Assembly (NCBI RefSeq): GCF_027568515.1
Contig: NZ_JANKZF010000018.1
Coordinates: 42,209-106,208, forward strand
Source of the DNA: Arthrobacter sp. HY1533
GTDB taxonomy: Bacteria; Actinomycetota; Actinomycetes; Actinomycetales; Micrococcaceae
Direction: 5' to 3'
Length of the DNA: 64,000 bases
Under the pieces are notes generated by a model. The model had not been told where the DNA came from. It was given only the letters and a program-made list of their open reading frames with translations, and ran no database searches. This document shows, one piece after another, positions 7,056-14,486 of the stretch. Position 1 is the first letter of the stretch. Each line of letters starts with the position of its first letter. A program made the position numbers and the translations under genes.

Positions 7056-8387
7056 TTAGGCCGGGTCGGGCTCGCCGAGGAGCTCATCCTGCTCGTCGCC
7101 GGCCGCAACCATGCGGTTGCCGCGGCGGCGCCAGGCTGCCATGGCGAGCAGGCCGATGATGGCCAGGACACCGCAGATGGCGCCAATGATGGCAAAGCCG
7201 GACCAGGGGCCAATCCGGTCAATCATGAAACCGGCAAAGGGCGATCCCATTGCGCTGCCCATGGTCATTGAGGTGCCGTACCAGCCCATGGCCTCGCCCC
7301 GGCGCTTCTCGGCCACCAGGTCCGCAATGTGTTCGGCGCTGGAGGTCAGCACGGGGGCGCACAGCAGCCCGGGCAGGATCGACAGCAGGCCCAGCGTCAG
7401 GGCGTTCGTGGCGAAGCCCATGGGAATGACCAGGATGGCCATGGCCATCAGAAGCCACAGTGGGTTGATGGAGCGCTTGAGCGCGCCGTAGATGACCCCG
7501 CCCACAATGGATGCGCCGCACCAGAACAGGAACACGATGCCCAACTCGCTGGTCATGTCGTTGTGGCGCATGAGGGCAACCATGCCGACATTGACGCCGC
7601 TGAGCACCAGGCCGGCCCCGAGGGATGTGCCCAGGATGGCCAGGACGGCCACGTTGACCCAGCGCACGTTGTGCCTGGTCTTTCCCCACCAGCGCGCGGC
7701 CATGTTCTTGCCGGCAAAATCAGGGGCCGGCGCTTCCTCCACGACATGGTGTGGTTGGGCATCCTCTGCGCCGAGGGCCACGTGGGATCCCTTCTGGCCT
7801 GTCCGCGTGGGCGGGTTGAAGACCATCAGGAACACGCCCGCCAGGGAGGCGCTGACGCCAATGATGATCAGGCCCACCACTGTGTTGTTGGCGGCCAGCA
7901 TGACGCCGGCTGCCGGCCCGATCATGAAGGTGATTTCCCCGCCCATTGAGTCAAGGGCGTAGGCCGTGCGGCGCTGCTCTGGCGGCACCATGACGCCCAG
8001 GGCCTGGCGGACCACGGAGAAGATCGGCACGGCAAAGAGTCCGCCAATGAGTGCCGCCACGATCAGCAGCTGGAAGTTCAGGAATGGTGCCACACTCCAG
8101 ACCGTCATCTCGGCAACGATGGAAGGCACCAGGGCCCGTCGCAGTCCGTAGATGTCCACCATCCGGCCCCGCCAGGGTGCGCCAAACGCCATGCCGATCG
8201 TGATGGCCGCCGCCACCATGCCGGCCGAAGCAAAGTCCAACTTCATGGACTCCACCACGTGCAGCGTCAGCAGGACGCCGGCGGCTGCATGGGGAATGCG
8301 GGCAAACATGGCAACTATGAGCAGCCTGCGCACGGGCGCAACCGCGAGGATCTCGCGGTAGGCGGCAAAATTCACGTTGGAAACCAC
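7056..8387 (-). CDS. MFS transporter, second
   Basis: A 443-residue protein with about twelve hydrophobic segments and a central hydrophilic loop (around residues 200-235, TRTGQKGSHVALGAEDAQPHH). Loop 2-3 reads GRMVDIYGLRRALVP, a recognisable MFS signature. The substrate cannot be assigned; the general layout resembles uncharacterised actinobacterial drug-efflux-like MFS proteins. The start codon is GTG after AAGAGAGA, a weak ribosome binding site; a GTG four codons on is an alternative. It follows the SseB-like gene by about 50 bases on the same strand and may be read with the histidine cluster. Confidence 0.8.
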   Translation of the reverse strand: MVSNVNFAAYREILAVAPVRRLLIVAMFARIPHAAAGVLLTLHVVESMKLDFASAGMVAAAITIGMAFGAPWRGRMVDIYGLRRALVPSIVAEMTVWSVAPFLNFQLLIVAALIGGLFAVPIFSVVRQALGVMVPPEQRRTAYALDSMGGEITFMIGPAAGVMLAANNTVVGLIIIGVSASLAGVFLMVFNPPTRTGQKGSHVALGAEDAQPHHVVEEAPAPDFAGKNMAARWWGKTRHNVRWVNVAVLAILGTSLGAGLVLSGVNVGMVALMRHNDMTSELGIVFLFWCGASIVGGVIYGALKRSINPLWLLMAMAILVIPMGFATNALTLGLLSILPGLLCAPVLTSSAEHIADLVAEKRRGEAMGWYGTSMTMGSAMGSPFAGFMIDRIGPWSGFAIIGAICGVLAIIGLLAMAAWRRRGNRMVAAGDEQDELLGEPDPA

Positions 8388-8435
8388 TCTCTCTTGTGAA
8401 ACACCACAAGGGAGCCGCGCGGCGTTGTGGTGGGG

Positions 8436-9326
8436 TTACGTCTGGGGGTGCGGGTGCCTGAGCTTGACCTGGACGGAGTCAACGCCCTGGGCGAAGACTT
8501 CCTGGGCTGCCCAGATTTCCTGCAGCCCCGCGAGCACGCCATTGACAGCGGACTGGTCGAGCCCGGGCAAAAGGGTGATGGTGACACACAGTTCCGGTCC
8601 GGTTCCGCCTCCCCGCACCAACCGTCCCGACGGTTCAGTGTGGGTGTCCCAGAGGGAGTCTATGCCCTGTCCGGCGTCCGCGGAAATGCCGACCACGGAG
8701 GGGTTGCCAAGCGCGGCAACGGAGGATTCAAGCACCTGTTGCACGGCGGGATCGGCGTAGCTGGGAACCCAGTCATGCTGCTGGGCCAGGGCCCACATGG
8801 CGGGTCGGCGGACCACGAAGGGACGCTGCGATCCCGGGTCCAGAACCAGCAGCTGCGCCTCCTCTGCAACGGCCGAAAGTGCCGCACGTGCGGCGTAGAC
8901 GGCCACCGGCCGCGCCTCGGGGTGCCACCGGGTGAGCGCCTCGGCGTGGGAGAAGGCAGGAAGGGCCCTGCGACCGTCGGGGCCCTGGAGCGTCACGAGT
9001 GCCATGTCCGACTCCTTGTCGGAGACAAGGCCGTTCTCGCCAATCTCCTGCTCCGCCAGCTGCGCGACAATCGGGATGAAGACGCGGGCGTGGGCCAGCG
9101 CGGCCACCACCTGCGCCTCGGTTCCGTCCCCCGAGGCGAGTGCCGCAAGTGCCCCGGCATAGGAGGAGTCCATGGCGCCGTCGTCCGCGTCAAAGTTGTG
9201 GTACTTCTCCTCGGACGGCAACTCGCGGCCCGCCCACGGCTGCCCGGCGGAGTCGGTGTTGCCGCCTGCCCCGGCCAGGGCGGCGGCGATGTGTCCGGGC
9301 AGCTGCTTCTTGGGCATCTCGGTCAT
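8436..9326 (-). CDS. SseB family protein
   Basis: The 296-residue protein has an SseB-type N-terminal domain (around residues 55-170) with VFIPIVAQL and a middle segment ALVTLQGPDGRRALPAFSHAEAL, characteristic of the family, then a C-terminal domain with a conserved Gly-rich segment (VRGGGTGPELCVTITLLPGL). The role of SseB-like proteins in actinobacteria is not established, although the family is common next to priA and hisH. It starts three bases after the stop of priA, so the two genes are probably read together. No signal peptide or membrane helix is present. Confidence 0.85.
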   Translation of the reverse strand: MTEMPKKQLPGHIAAALAGAGGNTDSAGQPWAGRELPSEEKYHNFDADDGAMDSSYAGALAALASGDGTEAQVVAALAHARVFIPIVAQLAEQEIGENGLVSDKESDMALVTLQGPDGRRALPAFSHAEALTRWHPEARPVAVYAARAALSAVAEEAQLLVLDPGSQRPFVVRRPAMWALAQQHDWVPSYADPAVQQVLESSVAALGNPSVVGISADAGQGIDSLWDTHTEPSGRLVRGGGTGPELCVTITLLPGLDQSAVNGVLAGLQEIWAAQEVFAQGVDSVQVKLRHPHPQT

Positions 9327-9329
9327 GGG

Positions 9330-10064
9330 CTAGCGGCGGCCTGCAACATCCAGTGCCTGCGGCAGGGTGAACTGGCCCGAGTACAGGGCCTTGCCGATGA
9401 TGGCGCCTTCAACGCCCTCGCCGACGAGTCCGCGCAGCACGCGCAGGTCCTCGAGGCTGGAGATGCCGCCCGAGGCAACCACGGGCTTGTCGGTGCGGGT
9501 GCACATTTCGCGCAGCAGCTCCACATTGGGGCCGCGCAGCGTGCCGTCCTTGGTGACGTCGGTGACCACGTAGCGGGTGCAGCCGGCGTCCTCCAGGCGG
9601 GCCAGGACCTCCCAGATGTCGCCGCCTTCCTTGGTCCAGCCGCGGCCGGCCAGGGTGGTGCCGCGCACGTCAAGGCCGACGGCGATCTTGTCACCAAAGC
9701 GCTCGATCGCGCGGGCGGTCCATTCGGGGTTTTCCAGTGCCGCGGTGCCCAGGTTGACGCGGCCCACGCCGAGTTCCAGGGCGGCTTCCAGGGAAGCGTC
9801 GTCGCGCAGGCCGCCGGACAGCTCAACCTTGACCGTGAGGGACTGGACCATGTCACGCAGCAGCTCCACGTTGGAGCCGCGGCCGAAGGCGGCGTCGAGG
9901 TCGACCAGGTGGACCCATTCGGCGCCGTCGTTCTGCCAGTTCATGGCTGCTTCCAGGGGCGATCCGTAGCTGGTTTCCGAGCCGGCCTCGCCCTGGACAA
10001 GGCGCACTGCCTGTCCGTAGGCCACGTCGACGGCGGGCAGCAATTCCAGGATGGGAGTGGTCAT
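9330..10064 (-). CDS. priA: PriA: phosphoribosyl isomerase shared by histidine and tryptophan pathways
   Basis: A 244-residue TIM-barrel protein of the HisA family. It begins [20 protein letters not shown], with the catalytic Asp in AVDV, and the second catalytic Asp lies in [15 protein letters not shown]. Phosphate-binding loops are seen as SGGLRDD and [11 protein letters not shown]. In actinobacteria this enzyme usually carries both HisA (ProFAR isomerase) and TrpF activities, because trpF is missing; the dual role is inferred from lineage. It lies downstream of hisB and hisH in the histidine operon, with a tiny membrane gene between hisH and priA. Confidence 0.95.
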   Translation of the reverse strand: MTTPILELLPAVDVAYGQAVRLVQGEAGSETSYGSPLEAAMNWQNDGAEWVHLVDLDAAFGRGSNVELLRDMVQSLTVKVELSGGLRDDASLEAALELGVGRVNLGTAALENPEWTARAIERFGDKIAVGLDVRGTTLAGRGWTKEGGDIWEVLARLEDAGCTRYVVTDVTKDGTLRGPNVELLREMCTRTDKPVVASGGISSLEDLRVLRGLVGEGVEGAIIGKALYSGQFTLPQALDVAGRR

Positions 10065-10142
10065 GGGGTCCTCAACGTTGGTGGTTTGGTGTGGCAGCGG
10101 CGCGGGTGGCGCTGCCGGTGTGGTCCGGCGCCCGGGCGGGCG

Positions 10143-10292
10143 CTACTGGGTGAACAGGTAGGCCGCCACGAGGGACATGACGGCGAGCAGCACAAAGCTG
10201 ATGGGGATCCAGCGGGCAGTCTTCTGCTGGTAGAACGTGTAGGCGCCGCCGATCAGCAGTCCGGCCAGGCCCATCAAAAGCAGCGACCACAT
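10143..10292 (-). CDS. 49-residue membrane protein inside the histidine operon
   Basis: The product is almost entirely two hydrophobic helices: WSLLLMGLAGLLIGGAYTFY, then QQKTARWIP, then ISFVLLAVMSLVAAYLF. The ATG at 10292 overlaps the TGA of hisH by one base (TGATG), a strong sign of coupled translation, and the frame ends 78 bases before priA. I do not recognise a family. Its placement suggests a conserved small membrane protein that is co-expressed with hisH and hisA, but a link to histidine synthesis is only positional. Confidence 0.65.
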   Translation of the reverse strand: MWSLLLMGLAGLLIGGAYTFYQQKTARWIPISFVLLAVMSLVAAYLFTQ

Positions 10293-10981
10293 CAGTGCGC
10301 CGCCTGGGTGCTTGCGGACTTGGAGAGTGACAGGACCCAGTTGCGCAGCAGGCGTGCGCCTGCATCGCCTGACTTTTCCGGGTGGAACTGGGTGGCGCAC
10401 AGCGGGCCGTTTTCCACGGCGGCGATGAACGGGGCACCGTGTTCGGACCAGGTCACCATGGGCGGGCGCATCTTGGGCTGCAGGACCTCAAAGTCCCACT
10501 TCTGCACGCCGTAGGAGTGCACAAAGTAGAAGCGCTCCGCCTCCACGCCCTCAAAGAGCATGGAGCCCTCGGGTGCCGTGACGGTGTTCCAGCCCATGTG
10601 CGGAACCACCTCGGCCGGCAGGAGCTCCACCGTGCCGGGCCACTCCCCCATGCCTTCGGACTGCAGGCCGTGCTCCACGCCGGCCTCGAACAGGACCTGC
10701 ATGCCGACGCAGATGCCCAGCACTGGCCGGCCGCCGGCAACGCGGCGCCCGATCATGCGCAGTGCGTCGACTGCCTTGAGCTCGGCCATGACGGAGCCGA
10801 AGGCGCCCACGCCGGGAACCACGAGCCCGTCAGCGGTCAGGACGTCCTCGGGCTTGGCGCTGAGGGTGACCTCGGCGCCTGCGCGCTCCAGGGCGCGCAC
10901 GGCCGAGCGCACATTGCCGGAACCGTAGTCCAGGACGGTGACTGTGGGCTTGGCGGTTGTTTCGGTGGCTGCGGAGCTCAC
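10292..10981 (-). CDS. hisH: Imidazole glycerol phosphate synthase, glutaminase subunit
   Basis: A 229-residue class I glutamine amidotransferase. It has [16 protein letters not shown] at the N-terminus, the nucleophile motif [18 protein letters not shown] (Cys in GICVG), and the catalytic His and Glu in TQFHPEKSG. HisH feeds ammonia to HisF for the fifth histidine step. It overlaps hisB by four bases at its start and the 49-residue membrane gene by one base at its end. hisF is not in this window. The C-terminus ([11 protein letters not shown]) is slightly extended beyond the fold. Confidence 0.96.
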   Translation of the reverse strand: MSSAATETTAKPTVTVLDYGSGNVRSAVRALERAGAEVTLSAKPEDVLTADGLVVPGVGAFGSVMAELKAVDALRMIGRRVAGGRPVLGICVGMQVLFEAGVEHGLQSEGMGEWPGTVELLPAEVVPHMGWNTVTAPEGSMLFEGVEAERFYFVHSYGVQKWDFEVLQPKMRPPMVTWSEHGAPFIAAVENGPLCATQFHPEKSGDAGARLLRNWVLSLSKSASTQAAH

Positions 10982-11598
10982 AAAAGGCCCTTCGTGGAAG
11001 GAATGCCGGAGACGCGGGGATCCGGCTCGACGGCGGAGCGCAGGGCGCGGGCAAAGGCCTTGAACTGGGCCTCAACGATGTGGTGCGGGTCCCGGCCGGC
11101 AATGACGGTCATGTGCAGGCAGATCTGTGCGTGCAGCGTGATGGCCTCGAAGACGTGGCGGGTCAGGGAGCCGGTGAAGTGCCCCCCTATCAGGTGGTAT
11201 TCCTGGCCGGCAGGCTCGCCGCCATGCACCAGGTAGGGACGGCCTGAGACGTCCACCACGGCATTGGCAAGGGCCTCATCCAGCGGCACGGTGGCTTCGC
11301 CGAAGCGGCGGATGCCGGCCTTGTTGCCCAGCGCTGTCTTGAGGCATTCGCCCAGCGAGATGGCGACGTCCTCCACTGTGTGGTGGGCGTCAATGTGGGT
11401 GTCGCCGGTGGCCTTGATGTTCATGTCGATCAGGGAGTGCTTGGACAGGGCCGTGAGCATGTGGTCGTAGAACGGCACGGAGGTGTCGATGGTTGACACG
11501 CCGGTGCCGTCGAGGTTGATCTCCACCATGACGCTGGATTCGCTCGTGGCCCGCTCCAAACGGGCTGTTCGTCCCTGGCCGGGAGTGCTCTCAGTCAT
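10978..11598 (-). CDS. hisB: Imidazoleglycerol-phosphate dehydratase
   Basis: A 206-residue monofunctional HisB of the actinobacterial type, lacking the phosphatase domain found in enterobacteria. Metal-binding motifs are seen as [18 protein letters not shown] and, in the second half, [26 protein letters not shown]. It dehydrates imidazoleglycerol phosphate to imidazoleacetol phosphate, the substrate of the HisC encoded just upstream. Its end overlaps hisH by four bases. A gap of about 180 bases separates it from hisC; the gap holds only GC-rich imperfect inverted repeats. Confidence 0.97.
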   Translation of the reverse strand: MTESTPGQGRTARLERATSESSVMVEINLDGTGVSTIDTSVPFYDHMLTALSKHSLIDMNIKATGDTHIDAHHTVEDVAISLGECLKTALGNKAGIRRFGEATVPLDEALANAVVDVSGRPYLVHGGEPAGQEYHLIGGHFTGSLTRHVFEAITLHAQICLHMTVIAGRDPHHIVEAQFKAFARALRSAVEPDPRVSGIPSTKGLL

Positions 11599-11778
11599 TG
11601 CCGCTGTCCTTCGAATTGTGTGTCCGCCCGGACCACTGCAGGGCAGGGGCGGGCACGCGAACGGTCCATTGTGATTACCACCAGTTTAGGAGGCTGGGCA
11701 TGGATATGCCCAAACCGTCCCGGGGCCGGAGGTGTGGCCCCTGAGTTGCCCCTGACGACGACGCCGCCCCCTGGGGCG

Positions 11779-12876
11779 TCAGGCGGAGAGGATGGCGCGC
11801 AGGCCCGTGAGGAACGCACTGGTTTCGGCTTCCGTGCCCGCCGTGACGCGCAGGTGTCCGGGGATGCCGACGTCGCGGATGAGCACACCTTTGCTAAGCA
11901 GCGATTCCCAGACGGCGTGGGGGTTCTCCAGCCCACCGAAGAACACAAAGTTGGAGTCGGAGGGGGCAGGCGTGAGTCCGAGCCCGGTGAGCTCGTTGAC
12001 GATCCGGTCGCGCTGCACCTTGATTTGCTCCACATTGGCCAGCAGGGAGACCGAGTTGCGCAGCGCGGCAACGGCCGTGGCCTGGGTGATGGCGGAGAGG
12101 TGGTACGGGAGCCGGACCAGGCGCAGGGCGTCGGTGACCTCGGGGGCGGCGGCCAGGTAGCCGAGCCGCGCGCCGGCCAGAGCGAAGGCCTTGCTCATGG
12201 TGCGTGAGACCACCAGCCGCGGCCTGCCCTCAAGGAGGCTCAGGGCGCTGGGGGTTCCGGTGTGGGCAAACTCGGCGTAGGCCTCGTCCACGATGATGAT
12301 GGCCTGTGATGCTTCGCCGGCCTCGTAGACTGCCTCCACAACATCCAGGCCCAGGGCGGTGCCCGTGGGGTTGTTGGGTGAGCAGAGGAACACGATGTTG
12401 GGCGCCTGCTCGCGGACCTGGGCTGCTGCCGATTCGGCCGAAAGGCTGTAGTCGTCGGCGCGTACTCCGGCGACGTAGCCGCTTCCGGTGCCGCTGGCGA
12501 GCAGGGGGTACATGGAGTATGTGGGAGGGAAGCCCATGACCCGGCGGCCCGGGCCGCCGAATGCCTGCAGGACTTGCTGCAGGACCTCGTTGGAGCCGTT
12601 GGCGGCCCACAGGTTCTCTTCGGTCAGGCCGTGGCCCAGGTACGCCGCCAGTTCCTGGCGCAACACGGTGAATTCGCGGTCCGGGTAGCGGTTGAGGCCA
12701 TCCAGTTCGGCGGCAACGGCGGCCAGGATGGCGTCGCGGGCATCCGCCGGGACGCCGAAGGTGTTTTCGTTGACGTTCAGGAGCACCGGGACGTCCAGCT
12801 GGGGGGCGCCGTAGGGGTGCAGGCCGCGCAGGTCGTCACGGAGCGGCAATTGGGCTAAACGTTCAAACTGGTCCAT
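11779..12876 (-). CDS. hisC: Histidinol-phosphate aminotransferase
   Basis: A 365-residue fold-type I PLP aminotransferase. It starts MDQFERLAQLPLRDDLRGL with the YGAPQLDVPVLLNVNENTF substrate motif, and the PLP lysine sits in SRTMSKAFALAGARLGYL. The cofactor aspartate is in IIIVDEAYAEF and a conserved asparagine in SPNNPTG. It converts imidazoleacetol phosphate to L-histidinol phosphate. It is the first histidine gene of the minus-strand cluster; hisD, often beside it, is absent. Actinobacterial HisC proteins may also accept aromatic amino acids. Confidence 0.95.
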   Translation of the reverse strand: MDQFERLAQLPLRDDLRGLHPYGAPQLDVPVLLNVNENTFGVPADARDAILAAVAAELDGLNRYPDREFTVLRQELAAYLGHGLTEENLWAANGSNEVLQQVLQAFGGPGRRVMGFPPTYSMYPLLASGTGSGYVAGVRADDYSLSAESAAAQVREQAPNIVFLCSPNNPTGTALGLDVVEAVYEAGEASQAIIIVDEAYAEFAHTGTPSALSLLEGRPRLVVSRTMSKAFALAGARLGYLAAAPEVTDALRLVRLPYHLSAITQATAVAALRNSVSLLANVEQIKVQRDRIVNELTGLGLTPAPSDSNFVFFGGLENPHAVWESLLSKGVLIRDVGIPGHLRVTAGTEAETSAFLTGLRAILSA

Positions 12877-12948
12877 GGCACCAGCTTAAATGCTGCCCGG
12901 GGCAAAGTCCGAAACCGTTACAGCATTCGGACACCCCCGCCTGCGCCG

Positions 12949-13398
12949 CTACTTGCGGAGGGGGATGTACAGGCGCTGGCCGGCCTGCAGCACGCCGCTG
13001 CCGAGGTCGTTCAGTGCCACGATGTCGCGCACCACGTCGCGGACGTCGCGGGTGGGGTCGGCCGCCCCTGCGATGCTGAACAGGCTGTCGCCCTGCAGCA
13101 CGGTCACGGCTGCTGCATAGTCGTCCATGTCGATGGGTGCGTACGACGCCGAGGCCTGGGCCGGTGAGGCCACCGAGCCGAGCACAATGGCCAGTGCGGC
13201 GAACAGCATGACGGCCGCAACCGCCAGGGCCGGCAGGCCAAGGAGAATAAAACGGCCGCGCCGGGTGAGCTGCATCCGGCCGGTTCCTGCGGTGGCCGGG
13301 CGGGCCGCTGCCCCCTGCGCCACTGCGGCCGGGCTGCGGAAAACGCCGCCGGCGGGCCGCACATCAAAGTGTCCTGCGTTCATGGCTGCTGCATTCAT
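12949..13398 (-). CDS. LysM membrane protein, probable SOS-induced cell-division inhibitor (ChiZ/YneA position)
   Basis: This 149-residue protein has a cytoplasmic N-terminal tail (about 50 residues), one membrane helix (FILLGLPALAVAAVMLFAAL), then a LysM-like module (VTVLQGDSLFSIAGAADP ... VVRDIVALNDLGSGVLQAGQRLYIP). LysM domains bind peptidoglycan. It is divergent from lexA with SOS-box palindromes between the two, the same arrangement as yneA in Bacillus and Rv2719c (chiZ) in Mycobacterium. Both those proteins have LysM domains and act on cell division during the SOS response. By position, domain layout and shared operator region I infer the same role. No cell-wall hydrolase motif is visible. 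Confidence 0.75.
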   Translation of the reverse strand: MNAAAMNAGHFDVRPAGGVFRSPAAVAQGAAARPATAGTGRMQLTRRGRFILLGLPALAVAAVMLFAALAIVLGSVASPAQASASYAPIDMDDYAAAVTVLQGDSLFSIAGAADPTRDVRDVVRDIVALNDLGSGVLQAGQRLYIPLRK

Positions 13399-13479
13399 GA
13401 CTTCTGGTCCTTTCGCCGTGGATAACGATCCAGGCCAACTGCACCGCTCGGATCATAGTTCCATGCTTCACATCTTCGA

Positions 13480-13495
13480 TAGAACGTATGTTCTA
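13480..13495. promoter_or_regulatory. SOS box (LexA operator), LysM side
   Basis: TAGAACGTATGTTCTA is a complete palindrome of GAAC-N4-GTTC with matching flanks, the form of Gram-positive LexA sites. It lies 82 bases upstream of the LysM gene start. On the minus strand TATGAT is placed near 13454-13449, with the box just upstream of the -35 zone, so bound LexA would block that promoter; this is inferred from position. Confidence 0.85.
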
Positions 13496-13548
13496 TCTTT
13501 CTACTAGAACAGTTTTAGCACCTATGCACGACACTTGCCAAGACTAAA

Positions 13549-13564
13549 TAGAACAAATGTTTGA
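13549..13564. promoter_or_regulatory. SOS box (LexA operator), lexA side
   Basis: TAGAACAAATGTTTGA matches GAAC-N4-GTTC with one base difference in the right arm (GTTT). It overlaps the -35 hexamer of the lexA promoter candidate (TTGAAA at 13561-13566), as expected for autorepression. A half-site GAACAGTTTT lies between the two boxes at about 13506-13515. Confidence 0.75.
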
Positions 13565-13589
13565 AATCGGTGCCTGTGTGGCTTAAACT
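13561..13589 (+). promoter_or_regulatory. lexA promoter candidate
   Basis: TTGAAA (13561-13566), a 17-base spacer, and TAAACT (13584-13589) match sigma-70-type -35 and -10 elements. The downstream lexA start is 83 bases away. The overlap of the -35 element with the SOS box at 13549-13564 supports repression by LexA. Confidence 0.6.
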
Positions 13590-13672
13590 TGAGAAACAAG
13601 GATTGGCCCCACAAGCAGTCCACCAGCAGGCACTGACATTGTTCAGGGCAGCCACGAAAGGAACCCGGAACC

Positions 13673-14416
13673 ATGGCGCTTCCAGAACCACCGCACCGCA
13701 TTCCCCAGGCGCCCAGCCGCGCCGGCATGAAGGGCCTGACCGTGCGGCAGAAGAAGATCCTCGAGTGCATCCAGCGCTCCATCGCCGACAAGGGCTACCC
13801 GCCCTCGATGCGAGAAATTGGGGACTCGGTGGGACTGGCCAGCCTGTCCAGTGTCACGCACCAGCTGACCCAGCTGGAACGCCACGGATACCTGCGGCGG
13901 GACCCCAAGCGGCCCCGCGCCATGGAGGTCCTGATTCCGCTGGTCCTGGACAACGGCAAGGTGGAGATTGAGGGCGTGTCCGCCCCTGCCCAGCTGCGCA
14001 GCTCCAACGGGCTGAACTTTGCCGAGCTCAGCAGCTCCTCCGACACCGCATTTGTGCCGCTCGTGGGGCGAATTGCCGCGGGCGGCCCCATCCTGGCCGA
14101 CCAGTCGGTGGATGACATCATGCCGCTGCCGCGCCAGATTGTGGGCAGCGGCGAGCTGTTCATGCTCAAGGTCCATGGTGATTCCATGATCGATGCGGCC
14201 ATCTGCGACGGCGACTGGGTGGTGGTCCGCCAGCAGGCCACGGCCAACAACGGCGACATCGTCGCGGCACTGCTCGAGGACGAGGCCACTGTCAAGACGT
14301 TCCGCCAGCGCGACGGCCACACATGGCTGCTGCCGCAAAACACGCGCTACGAGCCCATCCTGGGCGACCACGCCACCATCATGGGCAAGGTCGTCTCGGT
14401 GCTGCGCAGCCTGTAG
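13673..14416 (+). CDS. lexA: LexA, SOS repressor
   Basis: This 247-residue protein has a winged helix-turn-helix N-terminus ([29 protein letters not shown], then [20 protein letters not shown]) and a C-terminal S24 protease domain. The self-cleavage Ala-Gly pair is in [12 protein letters not shown], the catalytic Ser in [11 protein letters not shown] (about residue 170), and the Lys in EATVKTFRQ (about residue 207). LexA represses SOS genes and cleaves itself when RecA filaments form. Its own promoter region carries two SOS boxes. AAAGGA lies 11 bases before the ATG. The gene is followed by a long perfect hairpin. Confidence 0.98.
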   Translation: MALPEPPHRIPQAPSRAGMKGLTVRQKKILECIQRSIADKGYPPSMREIGDSVGLASLSSVTHQLTQLERHGYLRRDPKRPRAMEVLIPLVLDNGKVEIEGVSAPAQLRSSNGLNFAELSSSSDTAFVPLVGRIAAGGPILADQSVDDIMPLPRQIVGSGELFMLKVHGDSMIDAAICDGDWVVVRQQATANNGDIVAALLEDEATVKTFRQRDGHTWLLPQNTRYEPILGDHATIMGKVVSVLRSL

Positions 14417-14428
14417 CGGCACACGGAT

Positions 14429-14482
14429 ACACAAAAAGGGGCAGGGCCCGGCATTGATGCCGGGCCCTGCCCCTTTTTGTGT
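14429..14482. terminator. Perfect 26-bp hairpin between lexA and the DinG-like helicase gene
   Basis: A perfect 26-base inverted repeat (14429-14454 with 14457-14482) ending in A5/T5 runs on both sides, so it can work as a Rho-independent terminator for both converging genes (CCCCTTTTTGTG on the plus strand). The perfection over 26 bases is more than a terminator needs. Confidence 0.85.
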
Positions 14483-14486
14483 GTGC

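Noticed and set aside
8427..10514. A long plus-strand open frame (about 695 codons) opposite SseB, priA and hisH
   Set aside because: It is antisense to three clearly conserved genes. Long antisense frames are normal in high-GC genomes, and the translation has no recognisable domains and biased composition.
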